A DNA stretch of 64,000 nucleotides from Pseudomonas viridiflava (GTDB lineage: Bacteria; Pseudomonadota; Gammaproteobacteria; Pseudomonadales; Pseudomonadaceae). The notes beneath the pieces were generated by a model. That model was not told the DNA's origin. It saw only the letters and a list, made by a program, of their open reading frames with translations, and did no database searches. The stretch lies in contig NZ_UWFA01000449.1 of NCBI RefSeq assembly GCF_900601905.1, positions 186,001-250,000 on the forward strand, in the 5' to 3' direction. Below, piece after piece: positions 17,649-27,014 of the stretch (positions within the stretch are counted from its first letter, which is position 1; every line of letters starts with the position of its first letter). Both the position numbers and the translations under genes were made by a program.

Positions 17649-19013
17649 TCAACGGGTCGGCTGAACCCAGCCGCCCCGGTCTTGATCGGTGTGCCCTGAA
17701 ATCCGCTTGCCCCAGGCTTTGGCGGTTTCGCACAGGGCCTGTTCGTCCATGCGCGTCAGGCGGCGATTGTCGAGCAAGTGCTTGCCCGCGACCCACACGT
17801 GGCTGACGCAGTCGCGGCCGGTGGCATAGATAAGCTGCGATACCGGGTCATAAATCGGCTGGCGCGCCAGCCCCGACAGATCAAAGGCAACGATATCGGC
17901 GGCCTTGCCGATTTCCAGCGACCCGACCACCTCCTGAATGCCCAGCGCCCGAGCGCCGTTGAGGGTCGCCATGCGCAGCGCCCGGTGAGCGTCAAGCGCT
18001 GCTGCCGAACCGGCGACCGCCTTGGCCAGCAGGGCCGCGGTGCGGGTTTCGCCCAGCAGGTCCAGATCGTTGTTGCTGGCCGCGCCGTCAGTGCCTATCG
18101 CTACATTGACGCCAGCCTGCCACAGTCGTTCGACCGGGCAGAAGCCGCTGGCCAGTTTCAGATTGGATTCGGGGCAATGAATCACGCTGGAATTGCTTTC
18201 CACCAGCAGTGCCATGTCGTCATCGCTGATTTGCGTCATGTGCACGGCCTGAAAGCGCGGGCCGAGCATGCCGAGGCGGTTCAGACGCGCCAGTGGGCGT
18301 TCCTGGTGGTGCTCGACAGCCTGTTCGACTTCAAAAGCCGTCTCGTGGACGTGCATCTGGATATTCGCGTCCAGCTCATCCGCGATCACCCGGATTTTCT
18401 CCAGATTGTCATCGCACACGGTGTACGGCGCGTGGGGCCCGAACGCCACCTTGATACGCGGATGATGGATCAGGTCGTTGAACAGCTGGACACCTGTGTG
18501 CAGGGCTTCGTCGGTTGTGCGTGCTCCAGGAACGGCGAAATCCAGGATCGGCACGGTGATCTGCGCGCGCATCCCGCTGACATGCACCCGGTCAGCCGCC
18601 ACCTTGGGGAAGAAATACATGTCCGCGAAACAGGTAATGCCACCTTTGAGCTGTTCGGCGATGGCCAGGTCGGTACCGTCGCGCACAAAGGCCTCATCGA
18701 CCCACTGGCTCTCGGCCGGCCAGATGTGTTCCTGCAGCCAGGTCATCAGCGGCAGATCGTCGGCCAGGCCGCGAAACAGGGTCATCGCCGCGTGCCCGTG
18801 GGCGTTGATCAGGCCGGGAGCAAGCAGGGTTTCGGGCAGCTCAAGGGTTTGCAGGGCAGTTTGCCTGAGGGCCTCGGCGCGGGGGCCGATGTAGACGATG
18901 CAGCCATCGCGGATGCCCAGGCCGTAGTCTTTGAACACCACACCGGCAGGTTCGACCGGCACCAGCCAGCCAGGCAGGAGCAACAGGTCGAGCGGGGCGG
19001 CGGCGTTCGGCAT
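17649..19013 (-). CDS. mtaD: TRZ/ATZ-family amidohydrolase, 5-methylthioadenosine deaminase
   Basis: A 454-residue amidohydrolase. Metal ligands are visible as NAHGHAAMTLFRG, FGPHAPYTVC, QMHVHETAFEV and AIGTDGAASNNDLDLLGE. The family includes S-adenosylhomocysteine and methylthioadenosine deaminases. PA3170, the counterpart at this locus in P. aeruginosa, is a methylthioadenosine deaminase that makes methylthioinosine, replacing a direct MTA phosphorylase step. The divergent neighbour mtnA acts later in the same salvage pathway, supporting this role. The 119-base space between them must contain both promoters. Confidence 0.87.
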   Translation of the reverse strand: MPNAAAPLDLLLLPGWLVPVEPAGVVFKDYGLGIRDGCIVYIGPRAEALRQTALQTLELPETLLAPGLINAHGHAAMTLFRGLADDLPLMTWLQEHIWPAESQWVDEAFVRDGTDLAIAEQLKGGITCFADMYFFPKVAADRVHVSGMRAQITVPILDFAVPGARTTDEALHTGVQLFNDLIHHPRIKVAFGPHAPYTVCDDNLEKIRVIADELDANIQMHVHETAFEVEQAVEHHQERPLARLNRLGMLGPRFQAVHMTQISDDDMALLVESNSSVIHCPESNLKLASGFCPVERLWQAGVNVAIGTDGAASNNDLDLLGETRTAALLAKAVAGSAAALDAHRALRMATLNGARALGIQEVVGSLEIGKAADIVAFDLSGLARQPIYDPVSQLIYATGRDCVSHVWVAGKHLLDNRRLTRMDEQALCETAKAWGKRISGHTDQDRGGWVQPTR

Positions 19014-19132
19014 GGCGGGGCTTCCGGGCTTATTACGGGGACGGCGAAGTATACCCGAGCGTCTTCACGGGCGGCTCGCTATAATCGGCCGCTTTTGGGG
19101 CTGGCATGGGTTTTTTGAGTATGGAGTGTGCT

Positions 19133-20209
19133 ATGCGCAATCAATTGATGGCGGCAGAGACGGTGAAGGCCATCGATTGGCGAGACGACGCTCTGTATCT
19201 GCTGGATCAGCGTGTATTGCCATTCACCCAGACCTGGCTTGTTTATACCCAGGTCGCCGATGTGGCCGATGCAATTCGCAGCATGGTCGTGCGCGGCGCC
19301 CCGGCCATCGGCATCAGCGCCGCCTATGGCGTGGTCTTGGCAGCGCGGGCGCGGATCGCTGCCGGTGGTGACTGGGTCGCGGCGCTGGAACAGGATTTCC
19401 AGCTTCTGGCCGACTCTCGCCCGACCGCCGTCAACCTGGTCTGGGCCCTGAACCGCATGCGTCTGCGTCTGCGCCGCGCCCGACACACCGATCAGCCCCT
19501 GGCGGCGCTGGAGGCCGAGGCGGTGGAAATCCACCTCAGTGATCGCGAAGCCAACTTGACCATGGCGCAACTGGGCACTGATCTGATTCGCCGCCACCAG
19601 GGCAACCTGCAGGCTGTGCTGACTCATTGCAATGCAGGCGCGCTGGCCACCGGTGGCTTCGGCACGGCGCTGGGGGTGATCCGTGGCGCTTTCCTCGAAG
19701 GCATGATCGAGCGCGTCTACGCCGGTGAAACCCGTCCCTGGCTGCAGGGCTCGCGGCTGACGGCTTGGGAACTGGCGAGCGACGGCATCCCGGTGACCAT
19801 CAACGCCGACTCGGCAGCTGCGCACCTGATGCGCACCAAAGGCATTACCTGGGTGATCGTCGGGGCGGACCGCATTGCAGCCAATGGCGATGTGGCGAGC
19901 AAGATCGGTACTTATCACCTGGCAGTCGCCGCCATGCACCACGGCGTGCGGTTCATGGTAGTCGCCCCCAGCTCGACCCTCGACATGGACACCGCCAGTG
20001 GCGACGACATCGTCCTCGAGGAGCGCGATCCGCTTGAGCTGCTTGAAGTAGGCGGTCAGCGGGTAGGTGCAGATGTCGAGGCCGTCAACCCGGTATTCGA
20101 CGTGACCCCGGCAGACCTTATTGACGTGATCGTGACCGAAAAAGGCATCGTCGAGCGTCCCGATACCGCGAAAATGGCCCAATTGATGTGTCGCAAACGT
20201 CTGCACTGA
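19133..20209 (+). CDS. mtnA: S-methyl-5-thioribose-1-phosphate isomerase
   Basis: A 358-residue isomerase that converts methylthioribose 1-phosphate to methylthioribulose 1-phosphate in methionine salvage. Family marks are VRGAPAIGISAAYG, THCNAGALATGG with the catalytic cysteine, NADSAAAHLM, and GADRIAANGDVASKIGTY with the catalytic aspartate. The ATG at 19133, with GGAG 7 bases upstream, gives the length of the P. aeruginosa enzyme; an in-frame ATG at 19106 would add nine residues. It is transcribed toward gyrA and away from the MTA deaminase. Confidence 0.93.
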   Translation: MRNQLMAAETVKAIDWRDDALYLLDQRVLPFTQTWLVYTQVADVADAIRSMVVRGAPAIGISAAYGVVLAARARIAAGGDWVAALEQDFQLLADSRPTAVNLVWALNRMRLRLRRARHTDQPLAALEAEAVEIHLSDREANLTMAQLGTDLIRRHQGNLQAVLTHCNAGALATGGFGTALGVIRGAFLEGMIERVYAGETRPWLQGSRLTAWELASDGIPVTINADSAAAHLMRTKGITWVIVGADRIAANGDVASKIGTYHLAVAAMHHGVRFMVVAPSSTLDMDTASGDDIVLEERDPLELLEVGGQRVGADVEAVNPVFDVTPADLIDVIVTEKGIVERPDTAKMAQLMCRKRLH

Positions 20210-20359
20210 TCCGATTGCCTGTGAACCGGTCCGCCAGTGTTGCAGGCGCTAAGCGGGCCTGTAAGCGTTTCTCAGGCGTCTTGTGTTGATCAGGCTCACT
20301 TTCAGGGCTTTCAAAGGATAGGTGCGTGGCGGCGATTGTGGTAACATCCGGCGGTTTCC

Positions 20360-20384
20360 AGGGAGGCTATCCGTAGCCGTCCCT
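20360..20384 (+). other. Hairpin in the gyrA leader
   Basis: The segment agggaggctatccgtagccg tccct forms a stem of about ten pairs with one bulge and a 4-base loop, 130 bases before the gyrA ATG. The 307-base gap between mtnA and gyrA holds nothing else clear. The hairpin may be part of the untranslated leader; no function is known to me. Confidence 0.35.
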
Positions 20385-20516
20385 ACTGCGCAGATCCAGA
20401 GCATAACTCGTTGATTTGTCGTAAGTCGCCAGAAGGCAAATGTGCCACTGGCGGCGAGCTTCGTTCATCCCGGATGGATGCACGAGGTTTCACCAGAAAA
20501 AGGAATCGAGCTTCTC

Positions 20517-23303
20517 ATGGGCGAACTGGCCAAAGAAATCCTCCCGGTCAATATCGAAGACGAGCTGAAGCAGTCCTACCTCGACTACGCAATGAGCGTA
20601 ATCGTCGGGCGGGCACTGCCCGATGCACGCGATGGCTTGAAGCCCGTGCACCGGCGTGTACTGTTCGCGATGAGCGAACTGGGTAACGACTGGAACAAGC
20701 CGTACAAGAAATCCGCCCGTGTGGTCGGTGACGTTATCGGTAAGTATCACCCCCACGGCGACACTGCCGTTTATGACACCATCGTTCGTATGGCGCAGCC
20801 GTTCTCGCTGCGTTATCTGCTGGTTGATGGCCAGGGCAACTTCGGTTCGGTCGATGGCGACAACGCTGCGGCCATGCGATACACCGAAGTGCGCATGACC
20901 AAGCTGGCTCACGAGCTGCTGGCCGACCTGCACAAGGAAACCGTGGACTGGGTGCCGAACTACGACGGCACCGAGATGATTCCTGCGGTCATGCCGACCC
21001 GTATTCCCAACCTGCTGGTCAACGGCTCCAGCGGTATCGCCGTGGGCATGGCGACCAACATTCCGCCGCACAACCTCGGTGAAGTGATCGACGGTTGCCT
21101 GGCGCTGATCGACAACCCGGAAATCAGCATTGATGAACTGATGCAGTTCATCCCTGGCCCTGACTTCCCGACGGCGGCGATCATCAACGGCCGCGCCGGT
21201 ATCGTTGAAGCCTACCGCACCGGTCGCGGGCGTATTTACATGCGCGCGCGCTCGATCGTCGAAGACATCGACAAGGTCGGTGGTCGTCAGCAGATCGTAA
21301 TCACCGAGCTGCCGTACCAACTGAACAAGGCGCGTCTGATCGAGAAGATCGCCGAGCTGGTCAAAGAGAAAAAACTCGAAGGCATCACCGAGCTGCGTGA
21401 CGAGTCTGACAAAGACGGCATGCGCGTCGTGATCGAGCTGCGTCGTGGTGAAGTGCCTGAGGTGATCCTCAACAATCTTTACGCCCAGACCCAGCTGCAA
21501 GCGGTTTTCGGCATCAACATCGTTGCCCTGATCGACGGTCGCCCGCGCATCCTCAACCTCAAGGATCTGCTCGAAGCGTTCGTTCGTCACCGCCGTGAAG
21601 TGGTCACCCGTCGTACCGTTTTCGAACTGCGCAAAGCCCGTGAACGCGGTCATTTGCTTGAAGGCCAGGCCGTTGCCCTGTCGAACATCGACCCGGTAAT
21701 TGCGCTGATCAAAGCCTCGCCAACACCTGCCGAAGCCAAAGTCGCGCTGATCGCTACGCCATGGGAATCCAGTGCCGTGGTGGAAATGGTCGAGCGCGCC
21801 GGTGCCGATTCCTGCCGTCCGGACAACCTTGATCCGCAATACGGTCTGCGTGAAGGCAAGTATTTCCTGTCGCCTGAACAGGCGCAGGCGATTCTCGAAC
21901 TGCGTCTGCACCGCCTGACCGGCCTTGAGCACGAAAAACTGCTCACCGAGTATCAGGAAATCCTGTCCCAGATCGGCGAACTGCTGCGCATCCTCAACAG
22001 CGCCACGCGCCTGATGGAAGTGATCCGCGAAGAGCTGGAGCTGATCCGCGTTGAATACGGCGACAAGCGCCGCACCGAGATTCTCGATGCGCGTCTGGAC
22101 CTGACGCTGGGTGACTTGATCACCGAAGAAGAGCGCGTAGTCACGATTTCACACGGCGGCTACGCCAAGACTCAGCCACTGGCGGTCTATCAGGCGCAGC
22201 GTCGCGGCGGTAAAGGCAAGTCGGCCACCGGCGTCAAGGATGAGGACTACATTGCTCACCTGCTGGTTGCCAACAGCCACACCACGCTGTTGATGTTCTC
22301 CAGCAAGGGCAAGGTTTACTGGCTCAAAACGTACGAAATCCCGGAAGCGTCCCGCGCTGCCCGTGGCCGTCCGCTGGTCAACCTGTTGCCGTTGAGCGAA
22401 GGCGAATACATCACCACCATGTTGCCGGTGGACCTGGAAGCCATGCGCAAGCGGGCTGACGAGGAAGAAGGCGATGTCATCGAAGGGGAAATCGATGACG
22501 AGAACACCAATGAAACCGAAGAAGAGCGCAAGGCGCGTATCAAGGCTGCAGACAAGAAGAAGGCGCCGTTCATCTTCATGTCCACCGCCAACGGTACCGT
22601 CAAGAAAACCCCGCTGGTGGCCTTCAGCCGCCAACGTAGCGTGGGTCTGATCGCCCTTGAGCTGGACGAAGGCGACATTCTGATTTCCGCAGCCATCACC
22701 GATGGCGAGCAGGAAATCATGCTGTTCTCCGACGGCGGCAAGGTCACGCGCTTCAAGGAATCCGACGTTCGCGCCATGGGCCGTACCGCTCGCGGTGTTC
22801 GCGGCATGCGTCTGCCGGAAGGGCAGAAGCTGATTTCCATGCTGATTCCGGAAGAAGGCAGCCAGATCCTTACCGCTTCCGAGCGCGGCTATGGCAAGCG
22901 CACCGCGATTTCCGAGTTCCCCGAGTACAAGCGTGGCGGTCAGGGCGTCATCGCCATGGTCAGCAACGACCGCAACGGCCGTCTGGTCGGCGCGGTTCAG
23001 GTGCTCGACGGCGAGGAAATCATGCTGATTTCCGATCAGGGCACTCTGGTGCGTACCCGTGTCGACGAAGTATCGAGTCTGGGCCGTAACACTCAGGGCG
23101 TGACCCTGATCAAACTGGCCAGCGACGAAAAACTGGTCGGCCTGGAGCGTGTGCAGGAGCCTTCGGAAGTTGAAGGCGAAGAGCTGTTGGGCGAAGACGG
23201 TGAAGTGCTCGAAGGCGAGGTTTCGGCCATCGTTGACGAAGATGCCGCCACTGACGAGCTGCAAGCCGATGCTGCTTCGGATGAAGAAGAGTCGCAGGAC
23301 TGA
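20517..23303 (+). CDS. gyrA: DNA gyrase subunit A
   Basis: A 928-residue gyrase A subunit, the DNA cleavage and reunion subunit of the A2B2 enzyme. The start MGELAKEILPVNIEDELKQS at 20517 is standard; the frame is open further upstream. The quinolone-resistance region reads HPHGDTAVYDTIVR, so position 83 is Thr and position 87 is Asp, the wild-type state for Pseudomonas. The catalytic tyrosine is Tyr122 in AAAMRYTE. Residues about 640-690 form an acidic insert in the beta-pinwheel domain (EEEGDVIEGEIDDE), typical of pseudomonads, and the C-terminus is also strongly acidic. The gyrA-box is recognisable as QRRGGKGKS. Confidence 0.97.
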   Translation: MGELAKEILPVNIEDELKQSYLDYAMSVIVGRALPDARDGLKPVHRRVLFAMSELGNDWNKPYKKSARVVGDVIGKYHPHGDTAVYDTIVRMAQPFSLRYLLVDGQGNFGSVDGDNAAAMRYTEVRMTKLAHELLADLHKETVDWVPNYDGTEMIPAVMPTRIPNLLVNGSSGIAVGMATNIPPHNLGEVIDGCLALIDNPEISIDELMQFIPGPDFPTAAIINGRAGIVEAYRTGRGRIYMRARSIVEDIDKVGGRQQIVITELPYQLNKARLIEKIAELVKEKKLEGITELRDESDKDGMRVVIELRRGEVPEVILNNLYAQTQLQAVFGINIVALIDGRPRILNLKDLLEAFVRHRREVVTRRTVFELRKARERGHLLEGQAVALSNIDPVIALIKASPTPAEAKVALIATPWESSAVVEMVERAGADSCRPDNLDPQYGLREGKYFLSPEQAQAILELRLHRLTGLEHEKLLTEYQEILSQIGELLRILNSATRLMEVIREELELIRVEYGDKRRTEILDARLDLTLGDLITEEERVVTISHGGYAKTQPLAVYQAQRRGGKGKSATGVKDEDYIAHLLVANSHTTLLMFSSKGKVYWLKTYEIPEASRAARGRPLVNLLPLSEGEYITTMLPVDLEAMRKRADEEEGDVIEGEIDDENTNETEEERKARIKAADKKKAPFIFMSTANGTVKKTPLVAFSRQRSVGLIALELDEGDILISAAITDGEQEIMLFSDGGKVTRFKESDVRAMGRTARGVRGMRLPEGQKLISMLIPEEGSQILTASERGYGKRTAISEFPEYKRGGQGVIAMVSNDRNGRLVGAVQVLDGEEIMLISDQGTLVRTRVDEVSSLGRNTQGVTLIKLASDEKLVGLERVQEPSEVEGEELLGEDGEVLEGEVSAIVDEDAATDELQADAASDEEESQD

Positions 23304-23331
23304 CCTTGGCAACATTGGGGCAACACATGGC

Positions 23332-23431
23332 CCCCGTGGGAGCAAGCTTGCTTGCGAAGGCGATGCATCAGGCGATGCATATTCGGCGGATGTACCTGCC
23401 CCTTCGCGAGCAAGCTCGCTCCCACAGGGGT
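23332..23431. repeat. REPIN downstream of gyrA
   Basis: cccccgtgggagcaagcttg and the following gcttgcgaagg are mirrored by ccttcgcgagcaagctcgct cccacaggggg-like sequence ending at 23431. It is the same type as the REP pair nested at 6512. Confidence 0.85.
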
Positions 23432-23472
23432 CAGGTATGCTTCAGATAATCCTGCAGTGATTGAAAGAAGTC

Positions 23473-23515
23473 GCCGAAGGCTGCGAACGGTTCCCACCGC
23501 GTCGCAGCCTTCGGC
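23473..23515. repeat. REP hairpin (gccgaaggctgcg type) upstream of serC
   Basis: gccgaaggctgcga at 23473-23486 is exactly complemented by tcgcagccttcggc at 23502-23515. Lying downstream of gyrA and 56 bases before serC, it could also act as a transcript boundary. Confidence 0.8.
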
Positions 23516-23571
23516 GCTTGGTACTCCAGATGGCCCAAGCCTGAGAACATCAGAGCGTAGTGAGAGTGGAT

Positions 23572-24657
23572 ATGAGCAAGCGAGCCTTTAACTTCTGCGC
23601 AGGTCCTGCTGCGCTTCCTGAAGCTGTTCTGCTGCGTGCACAGGCAGAACTGCTGGACTGGCATGGCAAGGGCCTGTCTGTCATGGAAATGAGCCATCGC
23701 AGTGATGAGTTCACCTCCATCGCCAACAAGGCGGAGCAGGATCTGCGTGACCTGCTGAGCATCCCCTCGAACTACAAGGTGCTGTTCCTGCAAGGTGGTG
23801 CCAGCCAGCAGTTCGCCCAGATTCCCTTGAACCTGCTGCCTGAAAACGGCACTGCCGACTATATCGACACCGGTATCTGGTCGCAGAAGGCGATTGAAGA
23901 AGCGTCGCGTTACGGTCACGTCAATGTGGCTGCCAGCGCCAAGCCCTACGATTATTTCGCCATCCCTGGCCAGAATGAGTGGAAGCTGACCCAGGATGCT
24001 GCGTACGTTCATTACGCACCCAACGAAACTATCGGCGGTCTGGAATTCGACTGGATTCCTCAAACCGGTGATGTGCCGTTGGTGGCTGACATGTCTTCGG
24101 ACATCCTGTCGCGCCCGGTGGATGTCTCGCGCTTCGGCATGATCTACGCCGGTGCCCAGAAGAACATCGGCCCGAGCGGCCTGGTGGTAGCGATCATTCG
24201 CGAAGACCTGCTGGGTCGCGCGCGCTCGCTGTGCCCGACCATGCTCAACTACAAGGTCGCGGCGGATAACGGCTCGATGTACAACACGCCGCCGACCCTG
24301 GCCTGGTATCTGTCAGGTCTGGTGTTCGAATGGCTGAAAGAGCAGGGCGGCGTAGAAGCCATCGGCAAACTCAATGAAGTGAAAAAGCGCACGCTGTATG
24401 ACTTCATTGACGCCAGCGGCCTGTACAGCAACCCGATCAACAAGACTGACCGTTCCTGGATGAACGTACCGTTCCGTCTGGCTGATGATCGTCTGGACAA
24501 GCCGTTTCTGGCTGGTGCCGACGCTCGTGGCCTGCTCAACCTCAAAGGTCACCGTTCGGTCGGTGGCATGCGTGCCTCTATTTATAATGCCGTCGACATC
24601 AACGCGGTCCACGCGCTGGTGGCGTACATGGCAGAGTTCGAGAAGGAACACGGCTAA
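23572..24657 (+). CDS. serC: 3-phosphoserine/phosphohydroxythreonine aminotransferase
   Basis: A 361-residue PLP-dependent class V aminotransferase that makes phosphoserine for serine synthesis and 4-phosphohydroxythreonine for pyridoxal 5-phosphate. The start MSKRAFNFCAGPAALPE is diagnostic. The PLP lysine is in YAGAQKNIGPSG near residue 197, and the phosphate-binding region is FLQGGASQQFA. The stop codon overlaps the ATG of pheA by one base, showing tight coupling. It opens the conserved serC-pheA-hisC-tyrA/aroA-cmk-rpsA cluster of gammaproteobacteria. Confidence 0.96.
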   Translation: MSKRAFNFCAGPAALPEAVLLRAQAELLDWHGKGLSVMEMSHRSDEFTSIANKAEQDLRDLLSIPSNYKVLFLQGGASQQFAQIPLNLLPENGTADYIDTGIWSQKAIEEASRYGHVNVAASAKPYDYFAIPGQNEWKLTQDAAYVHYAPNETIGGLEFDWIPQTGDVPLVADMSSDILSRPVDVSRFGMIYAGAQKNIGPSGLVVAIIREDLLGRARSLCPTMLNYKVAADNGSMYNTPPTLAWYLSGLVFEWLKEQGGVEAIGKLNEVKKRTLYDFIDASGLYSNPINKTDRSWMNVPFRLADDRLDKPFLAGADARGLLNLKGHRSVGGMRASIYNAVDINAVHALVAYMAEFEKEHG

Positions 24658-25751
24658 TGTCCGAGCAAGAACTCAAAGCGCTGCGCGTTCGCATCGACAG
24701 CCTGGATGAAAAAGTCCTGGAATTGATCAGCGAGCGGGCACGCTGCGCGCAGGAAGTGGCGCGGGTAAAAATGTCGACCCTGGCTGAGGGCGAAGTGCCG
24801 GTGTTCTACCGCCCAGAGCGTGAAGCCCAAGTGCTCAAGCGGGTCATGGAGCGCAATCGCGGCCCTCTGAGCAACGAAGAGATGGCGCGGCTGTTTCGCG
24901 AAATCATGTCTTCCTGCCTCGCGTTGGAGCAACCGCTGAAAGTGGCGTACCTGGGGCCGGAAGGTACCTTTACCCAAGCCGCCGCCATCAAGCACTTCGG
25001 CAACGCGGTGATCAGCCTGCCCATGGCCGCGATCGATGAAGTGTTCCGCGAAGTCGCCGCTGGCGCCGTGAATTTCGGCGTCGTGCCAGTGGAAAACTCC
25101 ACCGAAGGCGCGGTCAACCACACCCTGGACAGCTTCCTCGAACACGACATGGTGATCTGTGGCGAAGTCGAGCTGCGTATTCACCATCACTTGCTGATTG
25201 GCGAAAACACCAAGACCGACAGCATCAGCCGCATTTATTCCCACGCCCAGTCTCTGGCTCAATGCCGCAAGTGGCTGGACGCCCATTACCCGAATGTCGA
25301 GCGCGTCGCCGTTGCCAGCAACGCCGAAGCCGCCAAGCGGGTCAAGGGTGAGTGGAACTCGGCAGCGATTGCCGGGGAGATGAGCGCCAATCTTTATGGC
25401 CTGACGCGCATCGCGGAAAAAATCGAAGACCGCCCGGACAACTCCACCCGGTTCCTGATCATTGGCAATCAGGAAGTCCCGCCGACGGGCGACGACAAGA
25501 CCTCGATTATCGTGTCCATGAGCAACAAACCCGGCGCGCTGCATGAGCTGCTGGTGCCATTCCATGAGAATGGTCTGGATCTGACCCGTATCGAGACACG
25601 TCCGTCGCGCAGCGGTAAATGGACCTACGTGTTCTTTATCGATTTCGTCGGGCACCACCGCGATCCGCTGGTCAAGGCTGTGCTGGAAAAAATCAGCCAG
25701 GAAGCAGTGGCACTCAAGGTGCTGGGTTCGTACCCGAAAGCGGTTCTCTGA
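24657..25751 (+). CDS. pheA: Bifunctional chorismate mutase/prephenate dehydratase (P-protein)
   Basis: A 364-residue fusion enzyme for phenylalanine synthesis. Residues 1-90 form an AroQ chorismate mutase (LRVRIDSLDEKVLELISERA), residues about 95-275 the prephenate dehydratase (AYLGPEGTFTQAA, VPVENSTEGAVNHTLD, with the TRF-like STRFLIIG), and residues about 285-364 an ACT domain (IIVSMSNKPGALHELLVPF and TRIETRPSR) that should bind phenylalanine for feedback inhibition. The initiating ATG overlaps the serC stop codon. The dehydratase and mutase are complete, with no frameshift. Confidence 0.96.
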   Translation: MSEQELKALRVRIDSLDEKVLELISERARCAQEVARVKMSTLAEGEVPVFYRPEREAQVLKRVMERNRGPLSNEEMARLFREIMSSCLALEQPLKVAYLGPEGTFTQAAAIKHFGNAVISLPMAAIDEVFREVAAGAVNFGVVPVENSTEGAVNHTLDSFLEHDMVICGEVELRIHHHLLIGENTKTDSISRIYSHAQSLAQCRKWLDAHYPNVERVAVASNAEAAKRVKGEWNSAAIAGEMSANLYGLTRIAEKIEDRPDNSTRFLIIGNQEVPPTGDDKTSIIVSMSNKPGALHELLVPFHENGLDLTRIETRPSRSGKWTYVFFIDFVGHHRDPLVKAVLEKISQEAVALKVLGSYPKAVL

Positions 25752-25778
25752 AAAAGATGTAGCTGTGCATGGAATCCT

Positions 25779-25866
25779 GCAGGAGCGGCTTTGGCCGCGA
25801 GACGAGAGTGCTGCCGATAAGACCCAGCGCACAGGCCCACGTCTTCGCGGCTCAAGCCGCTCCTGC
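25779..25866. repeat. REPIN (gcaggagcggctt type) between pheA and hisC
   Basis: gcaggagcggctttggccgc at 25779 is mirrored by gcggctcaagccgctcctgc ending at 25866. It interrupts the otherwise contiguous biosynthetic cluster in the 150-base gap before hisC. Confidence 0.8.
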
Positions 25867-25901
25867 GGGCCAGGTATTGTTTGATATGAGGTAAGCGACA
25901 C

Positions 25902-27014
25902 ATGACTGGCGACTTCCTCGCTCTGGCTTTGCCGGGCGTGCAAAAACTTTCGCCATATGTCCCGGGCAAGCCTGTGGACGAACTGGCGCGCGAGTTGGGC
26001 ATTGATCCGGCAAAGATCATTAAGCTTGCGAGTAACGAAAACCCTCTGGGGGCCAGTCCCAAGGCGCTGCAGGCCATTCGCGATGAGCTGGGTGAACTGA
26101 CCCGTTATCCAGATGGCAATGGGTTCGAGCTGAAGAAGCGCCTGTCCGAACGCTGCGGTGTGCAAGCTGATCAAGTGACGCTGGGCAACGGCTCCAATGA
26201 CATCCTGGAACTGGTTGCCAGGGCGTATCTGGCGCCGGGTCTGAATGCGGTGTTCAGTGAGTTCGCGTTTGCGGTCTACCCGATCGTGACACAGGCCACC
26301 GGGGCAACGGCTCGTGTTGTGCCCGCCAAAGACTGGGGTCACGATTTGCCTGCCATGCTGACGGCTATCGATGCCGATACCCGGGTCGTTTTCATCGCCA
26401 ACCCGAACAATCCCACCGGCACCTGGTTTGGTCCGGATGCGTTGAGTCGTTTTCTGGCCGCCGTGCCTGAACATGTGCTGGTGGTCCTCGATGAAGCCTA
26501 TATCGAGTACACCCAGGGTGGCGAGCTGCCTGATGGCCTGGATTACTTGGCCGATCATTCGAATTTGCTGGTTTCGCGCACGTTCTCCAAGGCCTATGGC
26601 CTGGCGTCATTGCGCGTCGGTTATGGTTTGTCATCGCCAGCGGTGGCAGATGTGCTAAACCGCGTGCGCCAGCCTTTCAACGTCAACAGCCTGGCCCTGG
26701 CGGCGGCTTGTGCGGCGTTGGACGACGTTGACTACGTGACCAGAAGTCGACAGTTGAACGACGTCGGCATGGAGCAGATCGAGGGCGGTCTGCGCCTTCT
26801 GGGCCTGAACTGGATTGCGTCCCGAGGCAACTTTCTGGCCATCGATCTGGGGCGCGATAGCGCAGCAATCTATCAGGGGTTGTTGCGTGAAGGTGTCATC
26901 GTGCGCCCGGTCGCCGGTTATGGCATGCCCAATCATTTGCGTGTGAGTATTGGTTTGTTGGAAGAGAACACCCGTTTCCTCGAAGCATTGGCCAGAGTTC
27001 TGGCGCGTGATTGA
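25902..27014 (+). CDS. hisC: Histidinol-phosphate aminotransferase
   Basis: A 370-residue class I/II PLP aminotransferase. The N-terminal KIIKLASNENPLGASPKAL, the PLP-contact VVLDEAYIEY and the lysine in RTFSKAYGLASLRVGYG are diagnostic of HisC. Because it sits in the pheA-tyrA cluster (hisC2, PA3165 in P. aeruginosa), it may also transaminate aromatic keto acids. The histidine operon copy would be elsewhere. The ATG at 25902 is preceded by a weak GAGG-like site. The end overlaps the start proposed for the tyrA-aroA fusion. Confidence 0.94.
   Translation: MTGDFLALALPGVQKLSPYVPGKPVDELARELGIDPAKIIKLASNENPLGASPKALQAIRDELGELTRYPDGNGFELKKRLSERCGVQADQVTLGNGSNDILELVARAYLAPGLNAVFSEFAFAVYPIVTQATGATARVVPAKDWGHDLPAMLTAIDADTRVVFIANPNNPTGTWFGPDALSRFLAAVPEHVLVVLDEAYIEYTQGGELPDGLDYLADHSNLLVSRTFSKAYGLASLRVGYGLSSPAVADVLNRVRQPFNVNSLALAAACAALDDVDYVTRSRQLNDVGMEQIEGGLRLLGLNWIASRGNFLAIDLGRDSAAIYQGLLREGVIVRPVAGYGMPNHLRVSIGLLEENTRFLEALARVLARD

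Noticed and set aside
20490..21932. A 480-codon minus-strand open frame opposite gyrA
   Set aside because: A shadow frame from GC-rich third positions in gyrA, which is unmistakable on the plus strand.
24654..26558. A 634-codon minus-strand open frame across pheA and hisC
   Set aside because: It spans two certain genes and a REPIN, and encodes a histidine- and glutamine-rich chain with no recognisable domain.
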